A stretch of 64,000 nucleotides of DNA from positions 62,001-126,000 of the forward strand of contig JAIVFH010000017.1 in assembly GCA_025765595.1 (NCBI GenBank), given 5' to 3'. The notes beneath the pieces are model-generated. The model had not been told where the DNA came from. It ran no database searches and saw nothing but the letters and a program-made list of their open reading frames with translations. The position numbers and the translations under genes are program-made. Positions 1 through 13,133 of the stretch are shown piece by piece (position 1 is the stretch's first letter; each line of letters opens with the position of its first letter). The stretch comes from Obelidium mucronatum (lineage: Eukaryota; Chytridiomycota; Chytridiomycetes; Chytridiales; Chytriomycetaceae).

Positions 1-218
1 AAACTTGTTATCATTTGCCATTCGATTGCAGTAGTCGTTTGTGGAACAGTTGTAAATTCAATTGGTTGTGAAGAGTGTCAAGAAATTTCTGTTGCAAGTT
101 GATTTGCAAGAAAGTTGGTGGAGAAATTGTGTCGAATAAGTTCTTGTCTATTTCAAGGGTCCAGTGTTGTATCCACCACCACCATCATTTGTTTGTTTGT
201 TTGCTTATTTTGACATTA

Positions 219-2428
<2,210 letters not shown>

Positions 2429-2511
2429 TTTTAATAAAGAGTTGACTCCCTTTCTTTTTTGTTTTTTTTTTTTGTATAATTATTTCTACACCCACAACCA
2501 TTCGACCAACA
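2429..2511. promoter_or_regulatory. Divergent promoter between ESA1 and BUD20
   Basis: Only 83 bp separate the two start codons, so this segment must hold the core promoters and both 5' UTRs. It contains a T-rich run of about 15 bases and a TATAAT-like element. No specific factor site is recognised. Confidence 0.5.
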
Positions 2512-3017
2512 ATGACTCGCATGCGCAGAAAGAAGATGCACCACAGCATCAGAGACGTGAAACGATCTTCGAGAACGAGAGCTAGAGTAAAGGACTTGGA
2601 TCAGATCCAAGAAGACATTGCAAAGAAGATGGCTGCAAATTCAAACTCACTCGTTACCGACTCTGCAGCAGCTGCCCCAGAGCTGGACTCAGATCTCCCG
2701 GGACTTGGACAGTTCTATTGCATACATGTTAGTAACTCACAGTGCTGTTTGCGGAATCATCGGTTAACAATCAAGTTAAACAGTGCGCCAAGTACTTTGT
2801 GACACAACCTGCAATGGATGTCCATCTTGCTTCAAAGCCTCACAAGAAAAGAGTGAAAGTTCTCCAAGAGCCAGCGTATACGCAAAAGGATGCCGAAGCT
2901 GCCGTTGGTCTGCGAACGGACAACACTCGGGGTAAAAGGACAGCTATTTCATCAGAGATGAATGTTGATTCTGCCGTTCACGCTGGAATATTCTCAAATC
3001 TTACAGCATCTTCTTGA
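2512..3017 (+). CDS. BUD20: Bud20/ZNF593-type C2H2 zinc finger, 60S ribosome export factor
   Basis: A shuttling factor that joins pre-60S ribosomal particles and helps their nuclear export. Two exons (2512-2727, 2784-3017) encode 149 residues, close to the family length. The basic N-terminus leads into the family signature KDLDQIQEDI. A single C2H2 finger straddles the intron: FYCIH in exon 1 joins CAKYF in exon 2, followed by HLASKPHKKRVK. The PYTQ-like motif after the finger (PAYTQKDAEAA) is also typical. Start and stop are unambiguous. It is divergent from ESA1. Confidence 0.92.
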
Positions 3018-3308
3018 GAGTTTTATTGCTTATTATTCCTATCTTTTTTAAAAAATACGATGTTTACTTGTACGACGACTTACCGTTTTTTTTTCACATC
3101 CTTTTATCATTATTTTATGTTGCTTCCAATCAAAAGTGGGAAGAAGGTTTGGAAGACCTTTGTTCTCAAAAAAAATCAACACTTCACTAGGTGAAGAATC
3201 TCAGTCTTGCCGATTTGGAGACCGCGGCGATATATCTGCTTACTAAAATCTCACTGGCCAGCCAGTCAACCGCAGATTCTCTTCACACACAAAACCGCGA
3301 TCTAGCAA

Positions 3309-4154
3309 ATGAACGAAACATCAAGCACAAACAGCGAAATAGTGAAAAGTGGGGCAACCCCTTCAGTAATCACACCCCAACAAGAACCTCAACAGCAATC
3401 CAACAACGGCGGAGGAGCAGGTGGAATAACATCAAAGTTCACGATTGGCTGGAAAAACAGTAAATCTTTTGGAGGCACAGCCTCAACCCAACAACCACCG
3501 GCATTGAGTATAACCACATCCCAAAGCCGATCATCCATATCCGTTCCAGCAACTGTCGGCCCCCAGTCTGCAACTGCAGGCGGCATCTTCAACTTCAACA
3601 GCGCTCTCAGTGGAACTTCCACTTCGTTTAAACGCCGCAACAGTCTCACAACGGGGCCGTTTCAGAACATTTTCGGAAATAGTCCATTGAGTGACAACCC
3701 TGATCCGTCGCGTCTCATTGATACCACACGCCCAAGCACCAAAGTGCCTGGTCCAGTTTCGCCTTCTACTCCTACAGTTGGGATCACTCAACCGAGTTTC
3801 AAAGACGATGATGCAGAGGATGGAGCCGCGGCCCCTAAAGTTGAAGAAGTAGTAGCTCCCAAAGTTTTGTTGTTGAGGGAGTTGGGGAAAACGTTTGGGC
3901 CTGAGGAAACTGCAATGAAGTCGATCGAGGCGAGAGTGAATGAGAGACGGTTGATGATGGTTGAAGAAGGTTCGGCTATTTTTTTTTGTTTATATTTTAA
4001 TGGATTCTTCTTCCTTTTTGGCATAACGGGTATGATTCTTTTTTTTTTTTTGTTCAGTGGTCCACCGTCTAAGAGATCCTACAACTGGAGTGGAATTGAA
4101 AGATCGATCAAAACTATTTCAAGTTTACAAAAACTCGTTCACTGGTACTTTCAT

Positions 4155-4196
<42 letters not shown>

Positions 4197-6125
4197 TTTC
4201 TTCGCTCATAACGAAAATCCAACCCCCTTTTCTTCGGTCAAACAGGAACCCAACTAATCGACTGGTTAATCCCAAACTGTAAACTATGCGGCCGCCCCGA
4301 TGGAATCCGAATCGCCCAAACCCTCATGGACTACTCATACATTATATCCGTAGAAATGGATTTCAAATTCAAAGAAACATCCCTTCACATTTTCCAGACG
4401 AGTTTCTTGTGGCCGACTGTGCCATGGCAAAACTTGGGTCGCGATTACTTTATTTACTTGATCAAGCGGACACAGAGAACTTCGAAACAGCAGCAGTTGA
4501 CTGTTACGGAGGAGCAGAGGCTGGAGAGGTTGATGTTGAAGTTTAAAAAGACGAGGGATGAGATTGCGCAGGCTGTGAAAGTGCAGACAGAGTATGTCCT
4601 GCCCCTTCCTCTTTCTGTTTTTTTTTTTCTTCTGTCGACTTTAGCTGAAAGGAAATCCACAGGTTTACTGAAAGTCTTCCAAAGAATGATAAGAAAATAT
4701 TTCTCTTGCAAGAACACGCCTTTTGGAAATACCAGCGTCCGTTGCTTCAGAATGCGGTAAATTGGCTTCACTCATGTGCAGAGCTTATTTTAAAACTCGT
4801 CTACTTTTTTTTTTCAGAACACACCATCTCCAACAATGAAAGACGATTCTTCGATGCGCGTTCGAACCTTTGAAGAATACCTGGTACTATTTTTAAAAAA
4901 CTATTTTTGCCCTTTTGTCTTCAATCTGAACCAAACACACAAAAAAAAACATCCTTATCTGTTCTAAATAGGCCCAACTTACAGACAATCAACTACTAAC
5001 ATACACCGAAAAGAAAGTCTCACAACTTCAGGCTGCAAACTACATGAAAAGAATTCCAATCTCAACTGCATCGAAAAAGTGAGTCCAAAATTATCTTCCA
5101 AGCTGCAAAAAAAAGACAGTTCTTTGTTGTTCAACATTTTTTTGACCCATTTTTAAACCCTCCCCAGCATTATCGATCGTTGTATCGCATTTCAAGTGAT
5201 TGATCCATTCGTTGACCAACAACCCACCCTAAACCCCTTCATTTGCGACGACCCCAAAATCTGGGACACAACAAAAACAATCCCCACCCCAAGCGACATC
5301 AAAATCTGGCGCCGCCACATCACAGACCTCCTAAACGACCCCCTCGGGGTCAAACTATTCAGTGAATTCCTTCGAAAAGAAGACGCCAACGACCCTCTAG
5401 ACCTCCACTTGAAAATCAAAGCCCTCGACGAAATCGCAAGCTACACTGAATACGTATCCAACGCGGTCCTGATTTTCAATGAATTCATTCCGTTGGGGTC
5501 GCCGCGAGAAGTCAGCATCACGTTTGGGATTCGAAGCAGACTTGTTGCGACTTTTACAATCTTGAAGAATCAAATCGCGGAGCAGCTTGCAAAGTATGAG
5601 TTGCAGGCTTTGAATGGGACGCTTAATAATTTGGGGAGGTCTGCGGCTGCGGATTTACCGGTTGTGAATTTGTTTAGTGGGGCGGGCGCGGCGTCGCCTT
5701 CTGTGTCGAATTTAAATGGTGGTGGTGGCGGTGGTGCGGCTGGAATCTCGCTGGGACATGGAAATCCCATGCTTTCAGTGGCCGATGTCACAGCGAGTAT
5801 GGCTGGTCTGGTACGGATGGATGGTGGTTCACGTGGTCCGGCGGTTCTTGCAAGTCAGTATCAGCAGTTACAGGAAAACAAGAAAAAGGAATCCATGGCG
5901 TGTCAACCAATCGATGAAAACAAAAAAACAGCGAATATGGCTGGAGATGTGGCCACGTCCGCCGTCTTTACCCCGGAGCGTTTGGCGACGTGGAGACTTC
6001 CGCATGATACTTTTTCTGCAGCCAATCAACACCTTTTAGTGGTGATGGGACGAGACTCGTATTCAAGATTTTGGGCTAGCCCCGCAATGAAGGAATTGAT
6101 GGATTTGGCAGGAGTAACGGATTAG
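3309..6125 (+). CDS. R7-type regulator of G-protein signalling (DEP-DHEX-GGL-RGS)
   Basis: GTPase-activating protein for G-alpha subunits, acting at the membrane. Seven exons (3309-3969, 4058-4144, 4246-4591, 4663-4756, 4818-4883, 4972-5078, 5168-6125) join in frame to 772 residues. A Ser/Thr/Gly-rich N-terminus of about 215 residues precedes a DEP domain (NSFTG-TQLIDWLI, about 221-320). Next comes a helical segment resembling the R7 homology region (FLLQEHAFWKYQRP), then a G-gamma-like segment (QLQAANYMKRIP, followed by VIDPF and LNPF) and the RGS domain (IWRRHITDLLNDPLG to RDSYSRFW). In animals this order defines RGS6/7/9/11, whose GGL binds G-beta-5. The RGS domain holds an inserted Gly/Ala-rich loop of about 135 residues (roughly 585-720). 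Domain order is firm; G-beta partnering is inferred. Confidence 0.88.
4156..4195 (+). repeat. 40-base poly-T tract inside an intron
   Basis: An uninterrupted run of 40 T residues lies in the second intron of the RGS gene, just upstream of its acceptor. It may act as an oversized polypyrimidine tract. Its exact length is likely to be polymorphic or imprecisely assembled. Confidence 0.95.
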
Positions 6126-6246
6126 AAGCAATATTTTTCTTCGGGTTACAGATTATGCTGCTGCTGTTTTTGCAATTTTGCTTCCTAGCGTTTCGGGACT
6201 GTCCTCAATAAAACATGTTTATTCACAGAGTTTTGAAACGCAGAAA

Positions 6247-7194
6247 TTATTCTAGTTTCTCTATTTGGGAGAGAAGAAGAAGAAAAGTAAACAACAAGGA
6301 CATCAAAGAATTCTTTCGTATCGTTACCTAAAACTTCAAGTCTTGCCAGAATGATATTTTTGCTGGAAAATAAACCATCAGCACCGTCTCAATGATCTTG
6401 ATTAATGCAAAGGACAAACCTCGTTTCCTGAATCTCCCCAGCCAAAAAGCATTCGTCTAGGATTGCATACACCTGCCGATGAATTAAAAACACGATTCTG
6501 CAAGCATCCCACTCACTCCCACACCCATAAAAACCAAACCTTGTAAAAATTGAAAACCAAGTCAAGCTCGCACACATTTTTGAAGAATGCATCCAGTACT
6601 TCGACAAAGAAATGGATGGCTTCCAAGTAGGCAAGTTCGTTGTCATTTGTATCCACACAGAAGCAAAAGAATAGACCAGCATAGCGACGATAAATAATTT
6701 TATAGTTTCTGTACTGTATGAGGCAAAGAAGATTTCGAATCAATAGGGGCGTAATTGGTTTTGATGATTTTGAGTTGATGAGCTTTCGAGTCCAAGACAC
6801 TTTGTACAGTTTTGTAGCATCCCCAACACTAGCGTGCTTCCATGAGCGTATATTTCTCGAAAAACGAATAGAAACAGCCCTTTCATTGCCAAGCCAGTAA
6901 GCATCGTTGGATTTTCCCCAAATTCTGAATCGAGTCCCAAGATCCAGTTACGATAGATATGCTGCTAATATTACCTCGACAAAGTTACTCTGATACCTAA
7001 ACCCAAAAGTGTTAACGACACTTGGCATCCCATTTTTAAGGTGATATCAACACTCACTTCTGGTCTCGCCCAGCGACCAGCTTGTGGACTTCCATCTTTA
7101 GCTTTATCTTTTCATCGTCTTCGAATGGAATGTACCACTTGGACAGTCGGGTCTTTCCCTGGCGGTTTTGCACAAGAATGAAACGAATCGTCAT
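6247..7194 (-). CDS. APS2: AP-2 clathrin adaptor, sigma (small) subunit
   Basis: Small chain of the AP-2 adaptor that recruits clathrin and cargo at the plasma membrane during endocytosis. Six exons (7058-7194, 6975-6996, 6540-6713, 6420-6472, 6328-6362, 6247-6260) give 144 residues; animal AP2S1 has 142. The N-terminus ([20 protein letters not shown]) and the core [17 protein letters not shown] are almost identical to the family, and the longin fold continues to [18 protein letters not shown]. The last exon is only 14 bases and supplies the terminal Lys-Leu-Glu seen at this position in homologues. The 3' end is convergent with the RGS gene, 121 bp away. Confidence 0.94.
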
Positions 7195-7249
7195 TTCTGT
7201 TTGTTTTCTTTCCAAAAAACCAAACTAGCCCACAGCGCCCCTAAACGCA
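7195..7249. promoter_or_regulatory. Divergent promoter between AP-2 sigma and TFIIA large subunit
   Basis: 55 bp between the two ATG codons. It is T/A-rich on the left and C-rich on the right. No named motif is visible. Confidence 0.45.
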
Positions 7250-8580
7250 ATGTCAAATCAGGCGGTACCCGGCGTGTGAGTTTGCCCAAGGGGATGTTAA
7301 GAACGGCCAATCTAACGTGTTTGTGTGTGGCCCAAGGTACACGTGGATCATTGACGACGTTGTGACCAAAGTGCGACCCCACTTCCAGTCGGTTGGACTC
7401 TCTGATCAAGTGCTTGTCGACATTGAAAAGGTGCTCGCCCCTCTTTTTTTTGGATTGGGAATTCGGTGGAATTATTTGAGTCTAATATGAGAAAGCGAGT
7501 TGTAGAAGTGGAAGGAGAAGCTGATTGCCTCAAAGTGTGCCACGTTCAGCAACCTCCAAGCAACAGCCCAGCAGCAGCAGCAAAACCAACAACAGTTACC
7601 CAACCAGGCAAACTTGAACAATTTCAATGTTATGGGTGGAGGACAGCAATTGAACCAACAGTACATGGGCTCATACCAAAACTCGCTCTACCAAACCCAT
7701 CAACAACAGCAACCGCATCAGCAACAAAATTACTACCAGGATAACTCAAATGCTGACTTCTTGGGAACCTCTTATGGCCTACAGCAGCAGCACCAACAAC
7801 AACAGCAACAACAACTAAATCCAATGAATATGATGAACTTTGCCCCTCAAATGCAACTTCCCCCATTACAGCCATACGGGCGACCCAACAACAACAATTG
7901 TAATGATTATATTCCGTTTTTGTTTTTTTATTTAAAACAAAAAAAACTAACGACAAGCACATCAAGTGGGTGGATACCAACTGAATCAAAATGATGGGCA
8001 CGGGGATAATGATCTTGATGGACTGGCAACAGCGGCTCAACCAATTCGACAACAGTCAAAAACTATTACGAACGAAATTGACGCGCTTTTGGAGAATGGC
8101 GTGACTGCCGCTCTTGCTAGAATTCGCGAAAAGAAATCCAAATCCGTATTGTCAACATCTCCAACAGTCGATACTCGTAACGATGATGAAGGTGGAAGAG
8201 GTGTCGAAATTACTGACGTTGAAGAGAAGAAGCGTGTTTTCGAGCGTATCTTTAGAAACAAGAAAGTCGCGCAAGTGGATGGACCAGATGACGATGATGA
8301 CGATGATGACGATGTTAGTCGCCATTTGCAAGTGCTTATCGTGACTGAACCAACCATTTATCATTAGGAAGATGAAGACAATAACCGGCTGGGGTCCGAC
8401 CTGGACACAAACGACGGCGATGATGACGACGACCCTGACTTGAATGATTTGATCTTGTGCCAGTACGAGAAAGTAAACAGAACGAAAAATAAGTGGAAGT
8501 GTGTTTTCAAAGATGGGATTGTTCATGTGAATGGCAAAGACTACCTGTTCCACAAGGCAAATGCCGATTTTGAGTGGTAA
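7250..8580 (+). CDS. TOA1: TFIIA large (alpha/beta) subunit
   Basis: General RNA polymerase II factor that stabilises TBP on the promoter. Five exons (7250-7275, 7337-7430, 7506-7899, 7967-8313, 8368-8580) encode 357 residues. The N-terminal helical bundle reads YTWIIDDVVTKVRPHF and continues to KWKEKLIASK. A long Gln/Asn/Met-rich spacer follows, then a conserved block IDALLENGVTAALARIREKK and an Asp-rich stretch. The C-terminal beta-barrel strand region is nearly invariant (LILCQYEKVNRTKNKWKC and NGKDYLFHKANADFEW, ending at the stop). The first exon has only 26 coding bases, chosen because it restores the family N-terminus. Confidence 0.95.
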
Positions 8581-8661
8581 CATGCATCTCGTGACCTATT
8601 CACATTTTCCTTTGAAGTTTCGATTGTCTTCATTGCCAATACAACATTTTATTCATATGAA

Positions 8662-10223
8662 CTACTTATCTTTTGCTATATCAACTAATTCATCCAGAAC
8701 TTTTTGCTGCTTCTCATAGCTGTCAAGGTTATATTCTAGCGACGCAAGATGCATGAAATAGCTCGACAGCAGCTCTTTGGTGCTTTTAAAATATAAATGA
8801 TAAGTATCAATCGAAAGGAAATACCAACAAACCGGCGAGGAAGTCCTGCAGAGTAATAGTTTTCGATTCCTAGCAGCTCTTCGACAATTCCCTCTTTCAG
8901 CAATTCGTCCTCAATCTTTCCAAGTGCATCATCGTAAAGATCCAAGTCGAATGCCCCGCCTCCAAGTTCACTTTTTCTTAACGCTTGTTCAAAGGAATCT
9001 ACTGAATCCACCTCTCCGATTCTCCTTTGAGTTCTGGCCGCTCGTTTTTTGTTGATGAGTTTCCGCGCTGTCTGAAGGTTGTTGACAATGACTGCAATAA
9101 ACAAACTTGCTCAATGGCCGACGTTAGTATTGACGGAATACAGGATCAAGCAGCCAGAAAACTCCTACTTCAAGAACACAAACGTCTCCAAGACAATAAC
9201 AAAAACAACAAAGAATTGAATCGTAGAGCTTTGGTCTCGATTCTCGTTTACAATGTTCGACCACTTGATTGGCGCAATTATGGTTAATATTTCGATCTTT
9301 CTAAGGGAAAGGGGAAAACTATACCTGATCCAGAGTCATCAGCTGGAATAATCGAAACAACGATGTAGATATATGACCAAACCGCCGTGGATCAATGTCA
9401 CGGTATGATGCTGTGGCGATAACCGCCAATATATCTTGATTCAAGCCAGTTTAGAATTAAGTATCAATGAGTACTATTGCTTCAGCTCACACAATGTCAC
9501 CATGGATAGTGCTGCGATATTTAACATTGCGGGAATAGATTTAAAGACAATTGCAATAATAATTTGAAGGGATCGAAGCATGTTGATTGTTCGTAATGCC
9601 CGTAGCGATCTGGAGAACACAGTAAGAATATCATGCAATTTATGCCATAGTTTCCGTACCTCACAGCTCTTACAGCACGAAATAATCTCAATATTCGAAA
9701 GATTTCAGTGTTGAAGGACATCACGTTGGCCAAGTAAAATGGAGACAGCCAAGTGAACATTGAAACAATAACAATGGTGAAGTCAAACACGTTCCAGGTG
9801 GACTTAAAGTAATGCAATCTCCAAGAATATAACTTCAGAGTAGCTTCAGCCATATAGATTCCAAGGCACGCGTTGTCGAGTATGGTGAAGTACCACGCTA
9901 GCAAAGAGTTCTTTTCAAAACAAGAACTTCAAGTTTTTATAAAATCTAACAATACGCTCTGTTGATAGTCTGCACAGTTTCGAGAGCCAGAATGACTGTG
10001 TTGACGAGAATCACTCCAAGAATAAAACCGGAAAAGTAGTTTGCTTGAGTGATTGCAAAGATTTTAATACGCAGCCACGATCCACCATAAACATGATTTA
10101 GAAGTTGGCTGTTTTCTGTGCTATATGTCGCGAAAGTTGCTGTTTGAGATTTGATTGTTGTTTAGCCAACTGTCAAGTTCCAAACCTTTGGATTGACATG
10201 TCAGAATCATTATAACCAGCCAT
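8662..10223 (-). CDS. CatSper-type single-domain voltage-gated Ca2+ channel subunit
   Basis: Six-TM pore-forming subunit; four such subunits form the flagellar CatSper channel of sperm. Eight exons (9951-10120 as exon 2, 9660-9897, 9491-9609, 9325-9434, 9169-9263, 8833-9105, 8662-8782, first exon 10186-10223) close in frame at 387 residues, similar to CatSper3/4. S1 reads FSGFILGVILVNTVILALET. S4 is an Arg-every-third-residue helix (RILRLFRAVRAVRSLRALR). The pore motif is TLDQW (residues about 222-226), matching the CatSper T-x-D-x-W filter rather than the EEEE of Cav channels. S6 ends NLFIAVIVNNLQ, and a coiled C-terminus follows. The start lies 84 bp after the OPT stop on the same strand. 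CatSper subunits are known from some flagellated fungi. Confidence 0.85.
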
Positions 10224-10306
10224 GCTTCCGACCAATGCGGTAGACGCTGATATATCTTGCGACATTTGTCTTTCCCTGAGAGAGTCTGATGATACGAGAA
10301 AAAAAC

Positions 10307-13002
10307 TTATGGATAGGCCATCATTCCTCCAAACCCATAACACTCTGGAATGTCGGCGGACGAGTTATAAGACGAGCCTTCAGAAATCATATGCTCATTG
10401 CACTAGAGATAATGATGGTTGAGCAAAAGGAATACACCGCAACTCAAACTTACAGTCATAAAATAGGACGGCGAACATAGCTCAAGGTCATAGCGATTCA
10501 AAGCGTGGAATGGCATATACACATCCCGTAACTTGAAAGCGCAAAAGATCACCATAATCGCCAATCCAGTCCCAGTGTCAAATGCTGCCGACATTATGTA
10601 CGCGTACTTGCTCCACCAAGAAAAGTTGTGTCGCTTGATGAAATAGTTGACAATCAATCCAATCGCCAATGGCGTTATCATGTTTGAGTGGAGACTGCCA
10701 ATCTCATCTGGCATCGTCACAATCAGGGGAATGTTCACCAAATACCACCATCCTCCCCAGCCAAGCTGATGAAAAGTCCATGGAAACAATGGAAGAATTG
10801 CTCCGATCAGAAAGCAGTATAGAAGCGGATTATAGGGACTTTCGATCCCAAAGAATCGACCGGGTCCTATGGCACCTATCATTGCAAACTCGAGTAAATA
10901 TGGAAGCAATATAGCATTAACTAAATCAACGAACCCCAGATTGCACCAGCAGTGAGAAACGTTTGGTATTGTGAGCCATTCCAACCCTCAAGACCGGCAA
11001 GAATTTTATCACCAATAGAATCAAAGATATATGTGGCAGTGAAGAAGTTAACGGTTGTGGTAAGAAATGAAGCCAGCATTTGGGTCCAAAATATATCTCT
11101 TGGTGGAATCTTGACGTAGTGGCCAAACTTGAGAGCTTGGATCAGATTCAGGCCTTGATAGACGCTCATATATGTAAGAGATTTGAATGTGATTACTGAA
11201 ACAAACTTTCCAGGAAGAATATAGCCGGCGATGAGTTCGGCGACAACATTAATTCCTATCGTCTGACCAGAAATGGCTTGGAGTACACCAATAGGAAGAA
11301 ACACGATCACGGCAAACACGGTAGAAATAATTACACCCCACCATGGCAGGTCAAATCCACCCCATTGACAAACAGATAGTGCCAAGACAGTGTTGACCAC
11401 AAGAACTGCTGTGTACCAAGAATCAGGAACTTCTGGATAAATGTCCATCAATTGAGCGTGGATATCATCTGCATCCAAATCCCGAGTTGCTGTCTTCAAT
11501 CTGTTGTAAATGTCTTTTCCGTACCAAAGGCCAACATGAACTAAAGCGGCTGTGACCGACAAGAATTTAGACGCGTAGTTAACAGCAAGAAGGGTGGACA
11601 TTCGGACCGGTTTGATTGAATCGTACACCAGAAGGTCGAGTGTGGTATTCGTTGCTGGGTCCAATAGGCTCGAAAGCTGAAGGATGGAGCTATTCCCATC
11701 AAACAGATAAAACGAGTTCAAAGCATAACCCAAAGGAAAGGCACCGGTTCCATTTGGACCATTGGCTACATCTGAACCCAGCATAGTATCAGCACCAAAT
11801 GCATTGGTAGACCAAAGGATAGGAACCAAGATCCAAAGGAAAAACCAGACTAAAAAAAAGTACAACATGGGATCAACATACAATATCATTTGAATGTACA
11901 TACGTCCGAGCATATTGTTGGCAACAGCCCACAAAGGAGAAGTAATCGGGCCGTCTGATGAAACAATTGACCAATCGAATGAAAGCGACAAGAATCCCAC
12001 TCCCTGTGTTGCAGAGCCGAGCAATTTCAACTTGTCGTTTTTAACCGATACCAAACATAGTATAGATACTGCACTAAAGAATGGTGCGATAAAAGATGGA
12101 ACAAATTGCCACACAAACATTGCTGAAGCAGCAATCCAGAAGAAAGAGAAACGCGACAGCTTGTTTCCTGGTTTATCTTGCGACATAGAATCACCATCAC
12201 ATTCTTCTCCTTTCTTTCTTGGGAGTGTGCCATCCATCGCAATGGAAGAATGGCTTGTTTCGTGGAACGAATTTATGAAAGCAATGACTGAAAGATTCTG
12301 AGGCCAAAGCATTGCCGCTGGACGGACCAAGAACTTTCTAAACAGACCGGCTAGACCATAGCCGTAGAATTGGCATACGAGAACAAACAAGAGACACCAA
12401 ACGATGTTGAGCGGCTGGTTCAAAATGTATTTTTGTCCAATGATGTTGCAGATGGCATATGCAGGTGAAGAAGAACTTGACGCAAAGATGAAAATCAATG
12501 CGTGTTCTTTAACACTGAAGGGACCTGGGTTGAGCGTGAAGGTAGGAGGATAGAGTGAATTTGAGAATGGAAGTTTCCAAAGTGTGAACGTCCGAATAGG
12601 AAGAGTGTTTGCCATTAGCACCCCAAGCGGGTAACAGATGAGGATAGCCATAAATGGATTCACATCAATTGGGTTGGTCCGGAATGAAAAAGCTATTTTC
12701 ACAGTCAGTGATATTCTCCCAGTTGAACTGATAACTCACCAGTATTGATGATAGTAAAGATAATGTTCGACAAGCTTCCGAGGAGAAGAACCCTATATCA
12801 ATCATTTTAGACACCCTGTCAATAAACAAACCCTTTACCTAAACGTAAACGCTGGAAGGGTTGGATTATCGTATCTTGGAACAATCGAATCAACGATATC
12901 GTAAACTTCAAACAAGTCATTGTCTTCATAGTCATTGGTTTCATCCTGTTCCCCGTATATGAAGTCGGGAGCGGTGGTGTCGGAGTGAGTGTCAGAATGC
13001 AT
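10307..13002 (-). CDS. OPT-family oligopeptide transporter
   Basis: Proton-coupled importer of small peptides at the plasma membrane. Five exons (12839-13002, 12740-12792, 10935-12692, 10454-10875, 10307-10402) encode 830 residues, normal for fungal OPT proteins. The acidic N-terminus leads to the family signature IVPRYDNPTLPAFTFR. Many hydrophobic helices follow, with the conserved GRFFGIESPYNPLLYCF near the C-terminus. The hydrophilic C-terminus after CSPSYFMT differs from the usual fungal ending and rests on one inferred splice, so its last 32 residues are less secure. Confidence 0.9.
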
Positions 13003-13133
13003 CAAAAGAGTTTCTCAGAGACTTTTGGTTGATTGATTTCATATCTTTTATCAATTGGGAACTTGGCCCATTGACCCATTGAGTCGTTGAAACAATTTTT
13101 GGAAAACTGATTTTGATTGGTGGAAATCTTAAT

